Assembly: GCA_902761035.1 (NCBI GenBank) | Contig: CACWIW010000013.1 | Coordinates: 1 to 60,900, forward strand | Direction: 5' to 3' | DNA length: 60,900 bases | Source: an uncultured bacterium | GTDB lineage: Bacteria; Verrucomicrobiota; Kiritimatiellia; RFP12; UBA1067 | In this document: positions 35,401-42,775 of the stretch, one piece after another | Layout of the letters: each line of letters begins with the position of its first letter | How positions within the stretch are numbered: position 1 is the first letter of the stretch | Position numbers and translations under genes: made by a program | Notes under the pieces: model-generated | Database searches by the model: none | Told to the model about the DNA's origin: nothing | The model's input: only the letters and a program-made list of their open reading frames with translations

Positions 35401-36503
35401 ACTTCGGACACTGTTCTACGGCAACAAGGGAGCAGATTTCAGTGGACGTGTGGGACGACATGAACCAGAACGGCGAATGGGACTCGGGCGAGACAAGCAA
35501 CAAGTACGTGATCGCAGTCACCGGTCATAACATGGTAATGACGAATAAGTTGGCTTACAAGAACTTTGACCGCAATTACAACGAGTTGCCCGACTGGTGG
35601 GAGGCGCAGACAGGGCTTAGCAGTGTAACCAATGGTGGTGCTTATGTGGACACTGAAGGAGACGGACTGATCAACCTCCACGAATTCTGGGCTGGATGTA
35701 ACCCATTTGTACCTGATGGTTCAAATACACTACTATCGGTAATGGCTAGGGCTGTGGATAATAGGTTGCTCAGATCGAACCCGGTTACAGGGAGGCATGT
35801 CTACTCAAATTATGGAATGTTGATCACCAACCCCGTTTGTTGGGCTTCAGGAATAGACATTTCATGTGCGAGTCTCAAAAACTCTACTGGTTATAACATG
35901 AGAAGCGCTACGGCAATTAGTCCGCGTCATGTGATAATGGCAACCCATTTTTCTGCGTCCATTGGAACTGTGTTTTCGTTTCTGGGAAATGATGGTATCG
36001 TCTATGTTCGGACCCTTGTGGCAACAAATTACATCCAAGGAAGTGATATTAATATCGGACTTCTCGATGAGAATCTGCCGGCTGCAGTTTCTTGTGCAAG
36101 AATCCTACCATCAAATTATTCGGATTATATCGGAACAGGAAGGTCACTTCCTACACTTGTGTTTGACTACGAACGTAAGGCTCTCGTGATGGATTTACAA
36201 GATTTACCTGTTACCAAAGGGATTCTTGCTTCTTGCCGTTACTCTACGAATCCCCTGCGCACTTCTTTCGGCGAGGAACTTATATCTGGTGATTCGGGGA
36301 ATCCTCGCTTCCTAATAATAGGGGATCAGGTGGTGTTGCTTAATACTTTATGGAAAGGAGGCGCCGGATCTGGTGCATTCTTGACCCTTTGGCAAAGCGA
36401 AATCCAGGAGGCAATGGATATGCTTGCTATGGGATACCAATTGGAGGTTGCCGATCTTTCGTCGTTCGACATACTTGGTAATCCGAATGGGGAGGCTAAA
36501 TGA
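32478..36503 (+). CDS. Large exported protein: beta-helix, calcium-type repeats, trypsin-like protease
   Basis: A 1341-residue protein. An N-terminal membrane segment (about 5-22) and a second hydrophobic stretch (LAVMVALAVVATI) precede two palindrome-encoded TGTTG(V/I)xPVE units. A region at about 250-480 resembles right-handed beta-helix proteins. Several thrombospondin-3/EF-hand-like repeats follow (DTDRDTLLDYNEVYERGTDP, DSDGDGTDDGDE, DGDGLSDYDE). The C-terminus (about 1130-1310) looks like a trypsin-fold protease: VIMATHF with His1157, GSDINIGLL with Asp1190 and SGDSGNP with Ser1273. ATG 32478 has AAAGGGGG upstream. The stop overlaps the following PEP-CTERM gene (ATGA). Substrate unknown; the protease call rests on motif order alone. 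Confidence 0.78.
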   Translation: MLKIFVEFAAYGVAAILAAVCIFAWAWKWSGWSWYVLSRQLRRSVLAVMVALAVVATIEAQKRGGTTGTTGVPPVESGTTGTTGILPVENPVTNTLHFSAIAVPTSGTVALTAAWPENFLTTGQTLDILRKEDLRDVTWTWLTNGVVAAGSTNMTWTIENQSPSNSFYKAVVRESLTDMDDPDGDGLPNVYELAHGMNPWLNDYAHVQKLTVGPNGEFGDIFSALAESEEYSIIAVTSGTYQVNGGVQMPPHPVMVTCEDGYAVFSGTSPTAMFLLGNGHDSGHTLFRNLYLNLTSTSGMQAGFWCGGGLPWEAPGASAVFENVHIRAPNPGVEYLGWLFYGSCDAPAVIRGCCVNASGAEWIYAVFGDNPPPIVVESCTFVNFPEQSDYQSAAVGLRSTYANGAITSKPPVMVSRTLFDASFTNACPLARFENAGDFPVMMTDCILPSEQASPDFMPNVTNNMHIVTSQVAWAGFPLADSPAAALGIGAFAPIPTDSLYDTDRDTLLDYNEVYERGTDPFLVDSDGDGTDDGDEILDGTDPSNPHSFLQRLTVAATNTASLAYPVRVAWGYSPTGWETNDVAVFQQGCGVQDYTNEASQVTRYARAFCDFNGDGEYDAGNDILLVRAIPHVGTARIDFAFGDVDGDGLSDYDEIYTHGTDPLSRDTDGDGVHDGDELSEGTDPTNPHSFAQIQYVSVTNTTSLVHSVYLAWGYSDTGWETNGLTAFSSGFGDMVYTNASSQGATHIKAFCDLDDNGEYDADNDILIVRSILEGRTAHVSFIFGDVDHDGVPDAQERQDRTDPTDANSFRLKARFRFTDHDVGHGCTNFVAVMLADSEWNLSDVVMRSAAGTFEYSVDTNVTGGAIYVKCLHDRDGDGLLDVGLEGIRTNQLFRSVGTDTPIEVSIGDYDYDEVPDSVELGEGTDPFNGRNYCFNLSLTYTGVFQTTNALTFAASFGTNHVYGPCVVEGNVWSNDFGHCSTATREQISVDVWDDMNQNGEWDSGETSNKYVIAVTGHNMVMTNKLAYKNFDRNYNELPDWWEAQTGLSSVTNGGAYVDTEGDGLINLHEFWAGCNPFVPDGSNTLLSVMARAVDNRLLRSNPVTGRHVYSNYGMLITNPVCWASGIDISCASLKNSTGYNMRSATAISPRHVIMATHFSASIGTVFSFLGNDGIVYVRTLVATNYIQGSDINIGLLDENLPAAVSCARILPSNYSDYIGTGRSLPTLVFDYERKALVMDLQDLPVTKGILASCRYSTNPLRTSFGEELISGDSGNPRFLIIGDQVVLLNTLWKGGAGSGAFLTLWQSEIQEAMDMLAMGYQLEVADLSSFDILGNPNGEAK
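32684..32740 (+). repeat. Two in-frame AACGGGC-GCCCGTT palindromes
   Basis: AACGGGC and GCCCGTT arms flank GTCCC (32684-32702) and ATCTT (32722-32740). They lie in two direct copies of a 38-39 bp unit encoding TGTTG(V/I)(P/L)PVE. The identical ATCTT palindrome occurs in the opposite orientation at 41915-41933 in the restriction gene. Confidence 0.85.
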
Positions 36504-37222
36504 GATCAATCGTCATATTCTTGTTACTATGTGCTTGTTGTACCGATGGCATTGCAGCGGGAGTGGAGTGGAATTGCTTCACGTTGTCGGAAGTTGCAGA
36601 CAATGAATATCAGTTAAGTTATTACCATGACATAGGTTCTGGATATCCCGATGGTGTCTCAATTCGTGCCGAAACGGTTCTGAGGGTTTCCAATGCTGAT
36701 GTGAATGGGCAAAGACTTGTTTCTGCAATGCCAGAAAGTACTGTTTTGGCTTTTTCCGGGAATTGGCTGGCGGCGAATATTGGCGATGAGGTTAGTGCTG
36801 CAACTACTAGAAATCAGGCCTCTTACTTTCACCATGCGTTTATAGATGAGTCACCTGAAGATCTGAATACGCCAGGATTTACGGGTGTGCGAAGCGACTA
36901 TGGCATAGAGATGTCGGCTGACACATTGCTTCTTCTAATTTTCGCGGTGGAGGATACAAATTTTCTGCCGTGGGGAAAGGATGTACAGTCGGTGTTTTAT
37001 GGTTGGGTAGAATTGAACATGGACTTATTTGGGAATCTAAGCCTACAATCATCAGCCATAGACCTTGATGGAAGGCCGATAATCGCAGGCGGGGATTCTG
37101 CGATTCCCGAGCCGTCGTCGGCGTTGTTGCTGCTCGTGGGCGGCGCGCTGCTTGCACTGCGGAGATCAAGGAATGTTCGGTTTGATTTAAGCACATATCC
37201 CGAACTCGTCAATCAACGCTGA
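36500..37222 (+). CDS. PEP-CTERM protein 1
   Basis: A 240-residue exported protein (signal IVIFLLLCACCTDGIAA) ending in a PEP-CTERM sorting signal: IPEPSSALL, a hydrophobic LLLVGGALLAL helix, then RRSR. Such tails are cut by an exosortase, which is not in this window. The conserved part before the tail (YGWVELNMDLFGNL, AIDLDGRPI) is shared with the four other PEP-CTERM proteins here. The ATGA overlap with the protease gene couples their translation. About 20 extra residues follow the basic cluster, unlike the other copies. Confidence 0.85.
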   Translation: MRSIVIFLLLCACCTDGIAAGVEWNCFTLSEVADNEYQLSYYHDIGSGYPDGVSIRAETVLRVSNADVNGQRLVSAMPESTVLAFSGNWLAANIGDEVSAATTRNQASYFHHAFIDESPEDLNTPGFTGVRSDYGIEMSADTLLLLIFAVEDTNFLPWGKDVQSVFYGWVELNMDLFGNLSLQSSAIDLDGRPIIAGGDSAIPEPSSALLLLVGGALLALRRSRNVRFDLSTYPELVNQR

Positions 37223-37235
37223 CAGGAGTCATGCC

Positions 37236-37865
37236 ATGAAATTTTTCTTGTCGAGCCTATTGTCATGTCTATTCGCCGTTCTTGGCTATACAGCGCAGAT
37301 CGAGTGGGACACGATTACCGTCCGATACAACGGTCCGGGCAGTAGCGGACGTTATCCCGATACGATTTTCCCCGAAACCATGTGCTTTGAATCTCCGCAT
37401 GTTCTCCTTGCAATGACCATGGCGGTGATACCACACGATGTCGGCGTGGAAGTCAAGTCGATAACATATTCTCTTTATATGGAATATGCTAATGCTTTTG
37501 TTGGAGCAAACCCGGGAGATGTCGTCAACGACACGTACATAGATACAGCCCCCAAAAGATTTTCTTACGCACGATATTCTGATTACAATTACGGCGAAGA
37601 TCGTCATGCCGACTATTCCATTATTCTAAAGGATGACGAGTCTGCCTTCTTGGCATTTCGAAACGAGTCCCCGCTCTTTAGCGGCACTACATTTGGATGG
37701 ATAGAATTGGGATTGGGAGATGATGGCAAAGTGCAGGTTTTGCGTTCCGCTTGGGATCGTGACGGCGATCCGATTACGGTAGGTGCCACCCCCGAACCAT
37801 CATCCGCCATCCTACTGCTCGTGGGCAGTGCGCTGCTTGCGTTGCGGAGGCGGACTTTGGTATAA
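37236..37865 (+). CDS. PEP-CTERM protein 2
   Basis: A 209-residue exported protein (signal SSLLSCLFAVLGYTAQ). It has the shared pre-tail segment (FGWIELGLGDDGKVQVLRSAW) and the tail TPEPSSAILLLVG, SALLAL, RRR. It lies 13 bp after PEP-CTERM gene 1 and has no protease gene of its own. Its last codons double as a promoter: the stop TAA is inside a TATAAT (37861-37866). It is most similar to the protein at 39094-39678 (LEYAN(A/T)FVGAN-like and RYSDYNYG/RYSDFNNE segments). Confidence 0.85.
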   Translation: MKFFLSSLLSCLFAVLGYTAQIEWDTITVRYNGPGSSGRYPDTIFPETMCFESPHVLLAMTMAVIPHDVGVEVKSITYSLYMEYANAFVGANPGDVVNDTYIDTAPKRFSYARYSDYNYGEDRHADYSIILKDDESAFLAFRNESPLFSGTTFGWIELGLGDDGKVQVLRSAWDRDGDPITVGATPEPSSAILLLVGSALLALRRRTLV

Positions 37866-37933
37866 TGTAGGCATGACAGCGTGTTACCCATCGTCCATCC
37901 GCGAGGCGGAACTGAAGAACAAGGTCGCCGCCG
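37791..37933 (+). repeat. 143-bp repeat, copy A (PEP-CTERM tail + promoter + RM start)
   Basis: The block covers the PEP-CTERM tail codons, the promoter TGG-TATAAT and the first 20 codons of the restriction-modification gene. Copies B (38752-38894) and C (39603-39746) are highly similar; only copy C continues into the intact gene. Confidence 0.85.
37858..37866 (+). promoter_or_regulatory. Duplicated leaderless promoter, copy A
   Basis: TGG plus TATAAT (37861-37866), with ATG 37873 six bases later. The -10 contains the stop codon of PEP-CTERM gene 2. Confidence 0.5.
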
Positions 37934-38128
37934 CCCTCGGAATCGGCGCGTTCGCGCCGATTCACAGTGATTCGTTCGACGATACCGATCACGACATCTT
38001 GCTAGACTACGACGAAGTATATGATCATGGCATGGATCCAAGATGCGATGGATACGCTTGCACCTGGTTATTCGTTATCGTATTTAGACTGCTCGTCTTA
38101 TGGTAGATTACAGGAGGCGCCGAGATGA
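37873..38128 (+). pseudogene. Hybrid remnant: RM gene start fused to decayed protease gene
   Basis: The frame 37873-38106 begins with the first 20 residues of the restriction gene (MTACYPSSIREAELKNKVAA) and runs into ALGIGAFAPI and DTDHDILLDYDEVYDHGMDP, which match residues about 484-520 of the protease at 32478. In the next frame AMDTLAPGYSLSYLDCSSYG follows, matching the extreme C-terminus of that protease, and its stop overlaps the next PEP-CTERM start (ATGA at 38125), as in the intact cassette. It is therefore a protease gene with most of its middle and its start lost, overwritten by the restriction gene start. Confidence 0.75.
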
Positions 38129-38826
38129 AAATTCAACGAAACGATCTGGTGAAACGGATGCTTTTGGTAGCGTTGTCGAGCCTTGTTGTCTGCCTTGCCA
38201 ATGCGGCAAATGTCATCTGGCGTGAAGGTTACGAAGGACAACGATTCGGATGGGCAGATTGGACAGGATGGGGAGGCCCTTCGGATGCTTGGGGGCTTGG
38301 AATTTCAGAAGTTGTTGGAGGAATGTATTTTGAGGTTTATTTCTGGATGGAGACATTTGTAGATGATGGAGGGGATTCGGTTCGTATCCATGCGTCAGAT
38401 TTCCTGGCCGACATCCCTTTTCATCCTAATTATTCAGGTTTCGTTCCCGTAAACGTCATTCAGGCGGAGGCGGGCGGCATCATCAGCGCGGCGAATACGA
38501 ATGGGCGTGACAATCGATATTTCTTTGCCAATGGTACCGATGTAGGCGACGAATTGCGACGCGATTACGATATCATAATTCCACTTGAAGGTGATCGGAG
38601 ATTCTACTTCGGACTCAGCATAGAAATGGATCCCAATCGTCTATATGGTTGGGTGGAGGCACAGGCAAACGAGAACGGCGAACTTTCGTCTTTGGCCTAT
38701 GCTATCGACCTTGACGGCGGGCCTATGATCGTGGGGGGCGGCCCGGTTATTCCCGAGCCGTCGTCGGCGGTGCTGCTGCTCGTGGGCGGCGCGCTGCTTG
38801 CACTGCGGCGGCGGGCTTTGGTATAA
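38125..38826 (+). CDS. PEP-CTERM protein 3
   Basis: A 233-residue exported protein (signal VALSSLVVCLANA). It carries the shared pre-tail segment (LYGWVEAQANENGELSSL, AIDLDGGPMIVGG) and the tail IPEPSSAVLLLVG, GALLAL, RRR. It is preceded by GGAGGCG about 7 bases before ATG 38125 and by the decayed protease remnant, whose stop overlaps its start. The N-terminal half is rich in Trp and Gly and unlike the other copies. It presumably depends on an exosortase encoded elsewhere. Confidence 0.85.
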   Translation: MKIQRNDLVKRMLLVALSSLVVCLANAANVIWREGYEGQRFGWADWTGWGGPSDAWGLGISEVVGGMYFEVYFWMETFVDDGGDSVRIHASDFLADIPFHPNYSGFVPVNVIQAEAGGIISAANTNGRDNRYFFANGTDVGDELRRDYDIIIPLEGDRRFYFGLSIEMDPNRLYGWVEAQANENGELSSLAYAIDLDGGPMIVGGGPVIPEPSSAVLLLVGGALLALRRRALV

Positions 38827-38894
38827 TGTGGGCATGACAGCGCGTTATCCATCGTCCATCCGCGAGGAGGAACTGAAGAACAAGGTCGCCGCCG
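38752..38894 (+). repeat. 143-bp repeat, copy B
   Basis: Second copy of the PEP-CTERM tail, promoter and restriction gene start block, joined like copy A to the ALGIGA protease fragment. Confidence 0.85.
38819..38827 (+). promoter_or_regulatory. Duplicated leaderless promoter, copy B
   Basis: TGG plus TATAAT (38822-38827), with ATG 38834 six bases later. Confidence 0.5.
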
Positions 38895-39092
38895 CCCTCG
38901 GAATCGGCGCGTCCGCGCCGATTCCCAGTGATTCGTTCGGCGATACCGATCACGACATCCTGCTAGACCACAACGAGGTATATGATCGTTGCATGGATCC
39001 AGGATGCGGTGGATACGCTTGCCCCAGGTTATTCTTTACGCTATCTTGATTGTTCGCCCTACCAGCAAATCGAGAGAAAGGAAGGTTTTTGA
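38834..39092 (+). pseudogene. Second hybrid remnant of RM start and protease gene
   Basis: Same structure as the remnant at 37873. The open frame 38834-39049 starts MTARYPSSIREEELKNKVAA, continues as ALGIGASAPI and DTDHDILLDHNEVYD, and then degenerates. In a second frame DTLAPGYSLRYLDCSPYQQ, the protease C-terminus, runs to a stop at 39090-39092 just before the PEP-CTERM start at 39094. The two remnants share the same junction, so the fusion happened once and was then duplicated. Confidence 0.75.
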
Positions 39093-39093
39093 C

Positions 39094-39678
39094 ATGAGGC
39101 GCATGATGTTCATCGTACTTCTTACGGACATGTTATTTATAGGTGCAAGGGCTGCGCAAGTAGAGTGGGGTGTCGTTCATGTCGAGTATGACTATGCGTC
39201 GACAACTCAGGCGTGCTTGTTTGAACCCTTTTTACCGCTTTCTATACAACATGTAGGAACTGATTTACAAGTTTCTACAGGCGCAGAAAGGTATTTGGAA
39301 TACGCAAATACTTTTGCACTTGCATGTTATGGTGACATCGTTACGGACAATTACATGGAAAGTAAAGGAGAGTGGTTTGCGTATGCTCGGTATAGCGATT
39401 TCAACAATGAACGGTCACATTCAGATTATTCAATCTTAGTTACGCCTGACGAGTCGGTTTTTCTTGCCTTTAGAAGTGAAACGATGTTTAATGAGGCTCC
39501 TATATTTGGATGGGTTGAACTAGGGCAGGATGCTTCTGGTAAATTGGTTGCCCTTCAGTCTGCATGGGATAAGAACGGCACGTCTATCATGGTTGGTGGA
39601 ATCCCCGAACCATCATCCTCCATCCTGCTGCTCGTGGGCGGCGCGCTGCTTGCACTGCGGCGGCGAGCTTTGGTATAA
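39094..39678 (+). CDS. PEP-CTERM protein 4
   Basis: A 194-residue exported protein (signal MMFIVLLTDMLFIGARA). It has FGWVELGQDASGKLVALQSAW followed by IPEPSSSILLLVG, GALLAL, RRR. AAAGGAAGG lies eight bases before ATG 39094. It is close to PEP-CTERM protein 2 (37236): both have EYAN(A/T)F, a GD(I/V)V segment, and RYSD(F/Y)N. The restriction-modification gene starts 8 bp after its stop and uses a promoter embedded in its last codons. Confidence 0.85.
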   Translation: MRRMMFIVLLTDMLFIGARAAQVEWGVVHVEYDYASTTQACLFEPFLPLSIQHVGTDLQVSTGAERYLEYANTFALACYGDIVTDNYMESKGEWFAYARYSDFNNERSHSDYSILVTPDESVFLAFRSETMFNEAPIFGWVELGQDASGKLVALQSAWDKNGTSIMVGGIPEPSSSILLLVGGALLALRRRALV

Positions 39679-39746
39679 TGTGGGCATGACAGCGCGTTAT
39701 CCATCGTCCATCCGCGAGGAGGAACTGAAGAACAAGGTCGCCGCCG
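39603..39746 (+). repeat. 143-bp repeat, copy C (parental)
   Basis: Copy that runs into the intact restriction-modification gene. It is probably the source of copies A and B. Confidence 0.8.
39650..39679 (+). promoter_or_regulatory. Leaderless promoter of the restriction-modification gene
   Basis: TTGCAC (39650-39655), an 18-bp spacer and TATAAT (39674-39679) preceded by TGG; ATG 39686 follows six bases later. The whole promoter lies in the coding end of PEP-CTERM gene 4, and the stop TAA is part of the -10. Confidence 0.6.
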
Positions 39747-42259
39747 ACTTCTTCGGCGCGTTCGACTGCACCCGCATCATCGGCAACGTGGATTTCTGCG
39801 TGGCGGCGAAGCGGCGAGCGAGCCCCGAGTCCCTCTATTGGGCCGAGGCGAAGAATCATCCGACCGATGTCCACCAGATGCTGGCCCAGCTGATCCTTAC
39901 GATTGGTCGGGCGGCCAGTCCTCTGGCCGCTGCGGCGGTCGCGGGGCGACCGCCCTGCCATGCGGACGAACCTCCCAAGTTCGCCGGATGCTTCGACAAC
40001 GAGAAGATCGCCTTCGTCGAGTACCACCACATCCTCCCCGTCTTCAACCTCAACGACTTCAACTGGACGCAGACGCCCTCCGCCGTGGACGGGAAGACCG
40101 TCGAGACCGTCCGCAGCGTCGTCCCCCCGGACAAGATCGTCGTTTTCCGCTTCGGCGCTGACGATGCGGAGATCAAGGCGTTTATCCGCCGTAACTTCAC
40201 GTCCGGCGAAGGCCCCGCACTCGCCACCCCCATCGACCGCAACAACTTCACTTTCATCTACCAGAAGTGGCGCGCCGAGGTGATGCCGCACATCGACGCT
40301 CCGTGGGACGTCCTCAAAAAGAAGTACGCCCTCTACGACCGAGACTTCTTCCTCGCCGAGATGAACGTGGACGACAACGGCACGCCCGAGGTCGTGGACG
40401 ACCGCCCCGCAGAGGACTTCTACATCACCTTCGACGCAAACGACAAGAAGCCGTATTGCATCCATCGCAAGAACGAGGACGAGTTTGACATCAGCATGTC
40501 TTTCGGCTTTAAGCCCGACGGACTCTCCGCCTACGCCTCCTTCTGGCGGCGGTACAAGCGCCCGCCCAAGCGCGAATACTGGGACTTCATCGTCTCTCGC
40601 CTCGATTTGCTCGTCCCGCAGGACGTGCGCGAGCGCAAGGGAGCGTTCTTCACGCCGCAAAAGTGGGTACAGCTGTCGCAGCGAAGAATTGCGGAGGTGC
40701 TCGGTGAAAAATGGCAGGATGAATATTTTGTCTGGGACTGTGCAGGCGGTACGGGAAACCTAGAGGTCGGTCTAGTTAACAAATACAATATATTCGTCTC
40801 AACACTCGACCAGCAAGACGTGGACGTGATGCGCGAACGGATCAAAAACGGAGCAAACCTTCTTGATTCGCATGTATTCCGTTTTGACTTCCTCAACGAT
40901 TCTTTCGAAAAGCTCCCGCTCGCGTTGAGGGAGGTCATTGACGATCCGAAGAAGCGGTGCAAGCTCGTTGTCTACTTCAACCCGCCGTATGCAGAAGTTT
41001 CGACCATTGGCGGAGGTAAAAAATCGGTAAACCAGTCTTCTATCCATGATAAGTACGCAGCCTTGCTTGGTACCGCCGGACGAGAACTCTATGCGCAGTT
41101 TCTCATTCGTATTCGTGAGGAAATCCCGGGTTGTATCATCGGGCATTTTTCAACATTAAAACATCTTCAAGGAAGTGCATTTGAGAAGTTCAGACAGAAT
41201 TTCAAGGCCGACCTCAAGTCGCTTTGTATCGTTCCCGCTAACACATTTGACAATGTGAAGGGAGAATTCCCTATTGGTTTCTTCGTTTGGGATACATCTG
41301 TAAGGGTTGAATTTACTGAAATTGCCGCTGATGTGTTTGACAAGGACGGCGAGTATGTCGGACGAAAAAGTGTGAGCGCCAATGTTGGTACTCCTTTGAT
41401 GACAGAATGGGTGGCCAGGGATTTCCCATTAAAGCCGAGAGGCGAGGTGATCGGTTTTCTTGCCAAGACGAACAGCAACGATTTTCAGAACAACAATATC
41501 ATCTGCATTCTTAATAAGAGAGATCAACTGCCGAATCCGCGAGGCCGGTGGATAGATGCATCTACTCTTGTAATCAGTTCCGTCTATTTTGCCGTTCGCA
41601 AGAGCATTGACGCGACATGGCTCAATGACCGAGACCAATTTCTCATGCCGAATGATCGCTGGCGCGTGGATGATGAATTCACATCGGATTGCCTTATCTT
41701 CACTTTGTTTCATGGGCAGAATCGGATTTCCTCGCAATATGGCGTCAACCATTGGATTCCTTTTACGGAAGTGGAAGTGGATGCAAAGGAGCGTTTCGCG
41801 AGCCACTTCATGAGCGACTGGCTGGCGGGGCGCGGGGCGGCGGCGGTCGCGGGGCGACCGCCCTACCAGGAGGATTTATTTGCGGCAACGGGCGAGACGC
41901 CCGTTGGCCCAGTGAACGGGCAAGATGCCCGTTCTCCCAGTTGTGAAGCACTGCTTCCCCGACGGGTGCACCTCGGGAAAGCGACACTGTCGCTTCCCGC
42001 GCGGGCGGTGATGGACGCCGGGCGGGAGCTGTGGCGGTACTACCACGCGCAGCCGGGCGCGAATCCGAACGCCTCCTACTACGACATTCGTCTGCATTTC
42101 CAGGGCGTGAAGCGTACCGCATCCGGCAAGGAGCAGATGAACGCCACCTCCGCCGACGAAACCTACAACAAACTTCTTGCCGCCCTGCGCGCCGCCCACA
42201 AGGCCCTTGCCGCGCAGATCACCCCGAAGGTGTACGAGTATGGGTTTCTGAAGCGTTAG
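39686..42259 (+). CDS. Type IIG-like restriction-modification enzyme (nuclease + N6-adenine methylase)
   Basis: An 857-residue single-chain enzyme. The N-terminus looks like a PD-(D/E)XK nuclease: Asp36 in GNVDF and Glu54-x-Lys56 in LYWAEAKNH. The methylase part has FFTPQKWVQLSQ, motif I DCAGGTGNLE (Asp351) and motif IV NPPY (432-435), as in gamma-class N6-adenine methylases. The rest to about 720 would hold the specificity domain. The C-terminus (ARAVMDAGRELWRYYHAQ... KVYEYGFLKR) resembles the closing segment of such enzymes. Start 39686 is fixed by the leaderless promoter. Palindromic inserts interrupt it at 39934-39954 and 41826-42000. A separate methylase or specificity gene is absent. 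Recognition site unknown. Confidence 0.88.
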   Translation: MTARYPSSIREEELKNKVAADFFGAFDCTRIIGNVDFCVAAKRRASPESLYWAEAKNHPTDVHQMLAQLILTIGRAASPLAAAAVAGRPPCHADEPPKFAGCFDNEKIAFVEYHHILPVFNLNDFNWTQTPSAVDGKTVETVRSVVPPDKIVVFRFGADDAEIKAFIRRNFTSGEGPALATPIDRNNFTFIYQKWRAEVMPHIDAPWDVLKKKYALYDRDFFLAEMNVDDNGTPEVVDDRPAEDFYITFDANDKKPYCIHRKNEDEFDISMSFGFKPDGLSAYASFWRRYKRPPKREYWDFIVSRLDLLVPQDVRERKGAFFTPQKWVQLSQRRIAEVLGEKWQDEYFVWDCAGGTGNLEVGLVNKYNIFVSTLDQQDVDVMRERIKNGANLLDSHVFRFDFLNDSFEKLPLALREVIDDPKKRCKLVVYFNPPYAEVSTIGGGKKSVNQSSIHDKYAALLGTAGRELYAQFLIRIREEIPGCIIGHFSTLKHLQGSAFEKFRQNFKADLKSLCIVPANTFDNVKGEFPIGFFVWDTSVRVEFTEIAADVFDKDGEYVGRKSVSANVGTPLMTEWVARDFPLKPRGEVIGFLAKTNSNDFQNNNIICILNKRDQLPNPRGRWIDASTLVISSVYFAVRKSIDATWLNDRDQFLMPNDRWRVDDEFTSDCLIFTLFHGQNRISSQYGVNHWIPFTEVEVDAKERFASHFMSDWLAGRGAAAVAGRPPYQEDLFAATGETPVGPVNGQDARSPSCEALLPRRVHLGKATLSLPARAVMDAGRELWRYYHAQPGANPNASYYDIRLHFQGVKRTASGKEQMNATSADETYNKLLAALRAAHKALAAQITPKVYEYGFLKR
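39934..39954 (+). repeat. In-frame GGCGGTCGC palindrome in the RM gene (N-terminal)
   Basis: GGCGGTCGC (39934-39942), GGG, GCGACCGCC (39946-39954): a perfect 9-bp stem followed by CTGCCATG. It encodes AAVAGRPPCH inside the nuclease domain. Confidence 0.85.
41826..42000 (+). repeat. Cluster of nested in-frame palindromes in the RM gene
   Basis: A run of distinct inverted repeats: GGCGGTCGC-GGG-GCGACCGCC (41842-41862, then CTACCAGGAGG), AACGGGC-GAGAC-GCCCGTT (41887-41905), AACGGGC-AAGAT-GCCCGTT (41915-41933), GAAGC-ACT-GCTTC (about 41943-41955) and AAGCGACA-C-TGTCGCTT (about 41979-41995). The frame stays open, adding about 58 residues between the specificity region and the conserved C-terminus. 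Confidence 0.85.
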
Positions 42260-42304
42260 GTTCCCGAAACGGTTTGTGGTGTGTTTGCGGTGAACGGCTT
42301 GGTT

Positions 42305-42313
42305 TGCTATACT
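42305..42313 (+). promoter_or_regulatory. Extended -10 upstream of the protease fragment
   Basis: TGC followed by TATACT (42308-42313). ATG 42343 lies 29 bases downstream with AAGGAG at 42323-42328. Confidence 0.4.
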
Positions 42314-42342
42314 TTGCGTCGCAAGGAGACATCGGTTCTTTC

Positions 42343-42759
42343 ATGGTAGAGGAAAAGAAGATCAAGTTCCCCACTACGGAGACGTATGACTTCCCGAACC
42401 TGATACTCGGGGACAAGGGCAAGTACGTGGACAAGTACGGAAATCACTATCGGCATTATGGGTACATAAGCGAAACGAATCGCGTTTCAATGCAACGTTG
42501 TAACATAAGAGGTGCTACTGTTGATGGTAATTCTGGTTGCCCCGTGTTCCTAGTGGTTGATGACAAGTTGGTGTTACTCTTCTCAAAGCATCTTGGATAC
42601 CAAGGCGTAGAAACCTGGTCTCCGTTCTGGGGACCATCCCCATCATTTCATCTTGATGCCATACAGAACAAGATCAATGAATGGGAAGGTGGCAATGCAT
42701 CCCTGTATCAGATTGTGCCGTTTGATCTGAGTTCGTTTGATGGGTTAACAAATCAATAA
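42343..42759 (+). CDS. C-terminal fragment of a trypsin-like cassette protease
   Basis: A 138-residue product that matches only the end of the protease at 32478: RGATVDGNSGCPVFLVVDDK (here the catalytic Ser region) followed by SFHLDAIQNKINEW and the terminal YQIVPFDLSSFDGL. The His and Asp parts of the triad are missing, and there is no signal peptide, so it cannot be an active enzyme of that type. The first 40 residues (EEKKIKFPTTETYDFPNLIL) are not assigned. A promoter-like -10 and AAGGAG precede it, but the spacing to ATG 42343 is long (14 bases). It sits 16 bp before a PEP-CTERM gene, preserving the cassette order, so it is a remnant of a further cassette. Confidence 0.65.
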   Translation: MVEEKKIKFPTTETYDFPNLILGDKGKYVDKYGNHYRHYGYISETNRVSMQRCNIRGATVDGNSGCPVFLVVDDKLVLLFSKHLGYQGVETWSPFWGPSPSFHLDAIQNKINEWEGGNASLYQIVPFDLSSFDGLTNQ

Positions 42760-42775
42760 TGAGGATGGGCACACC

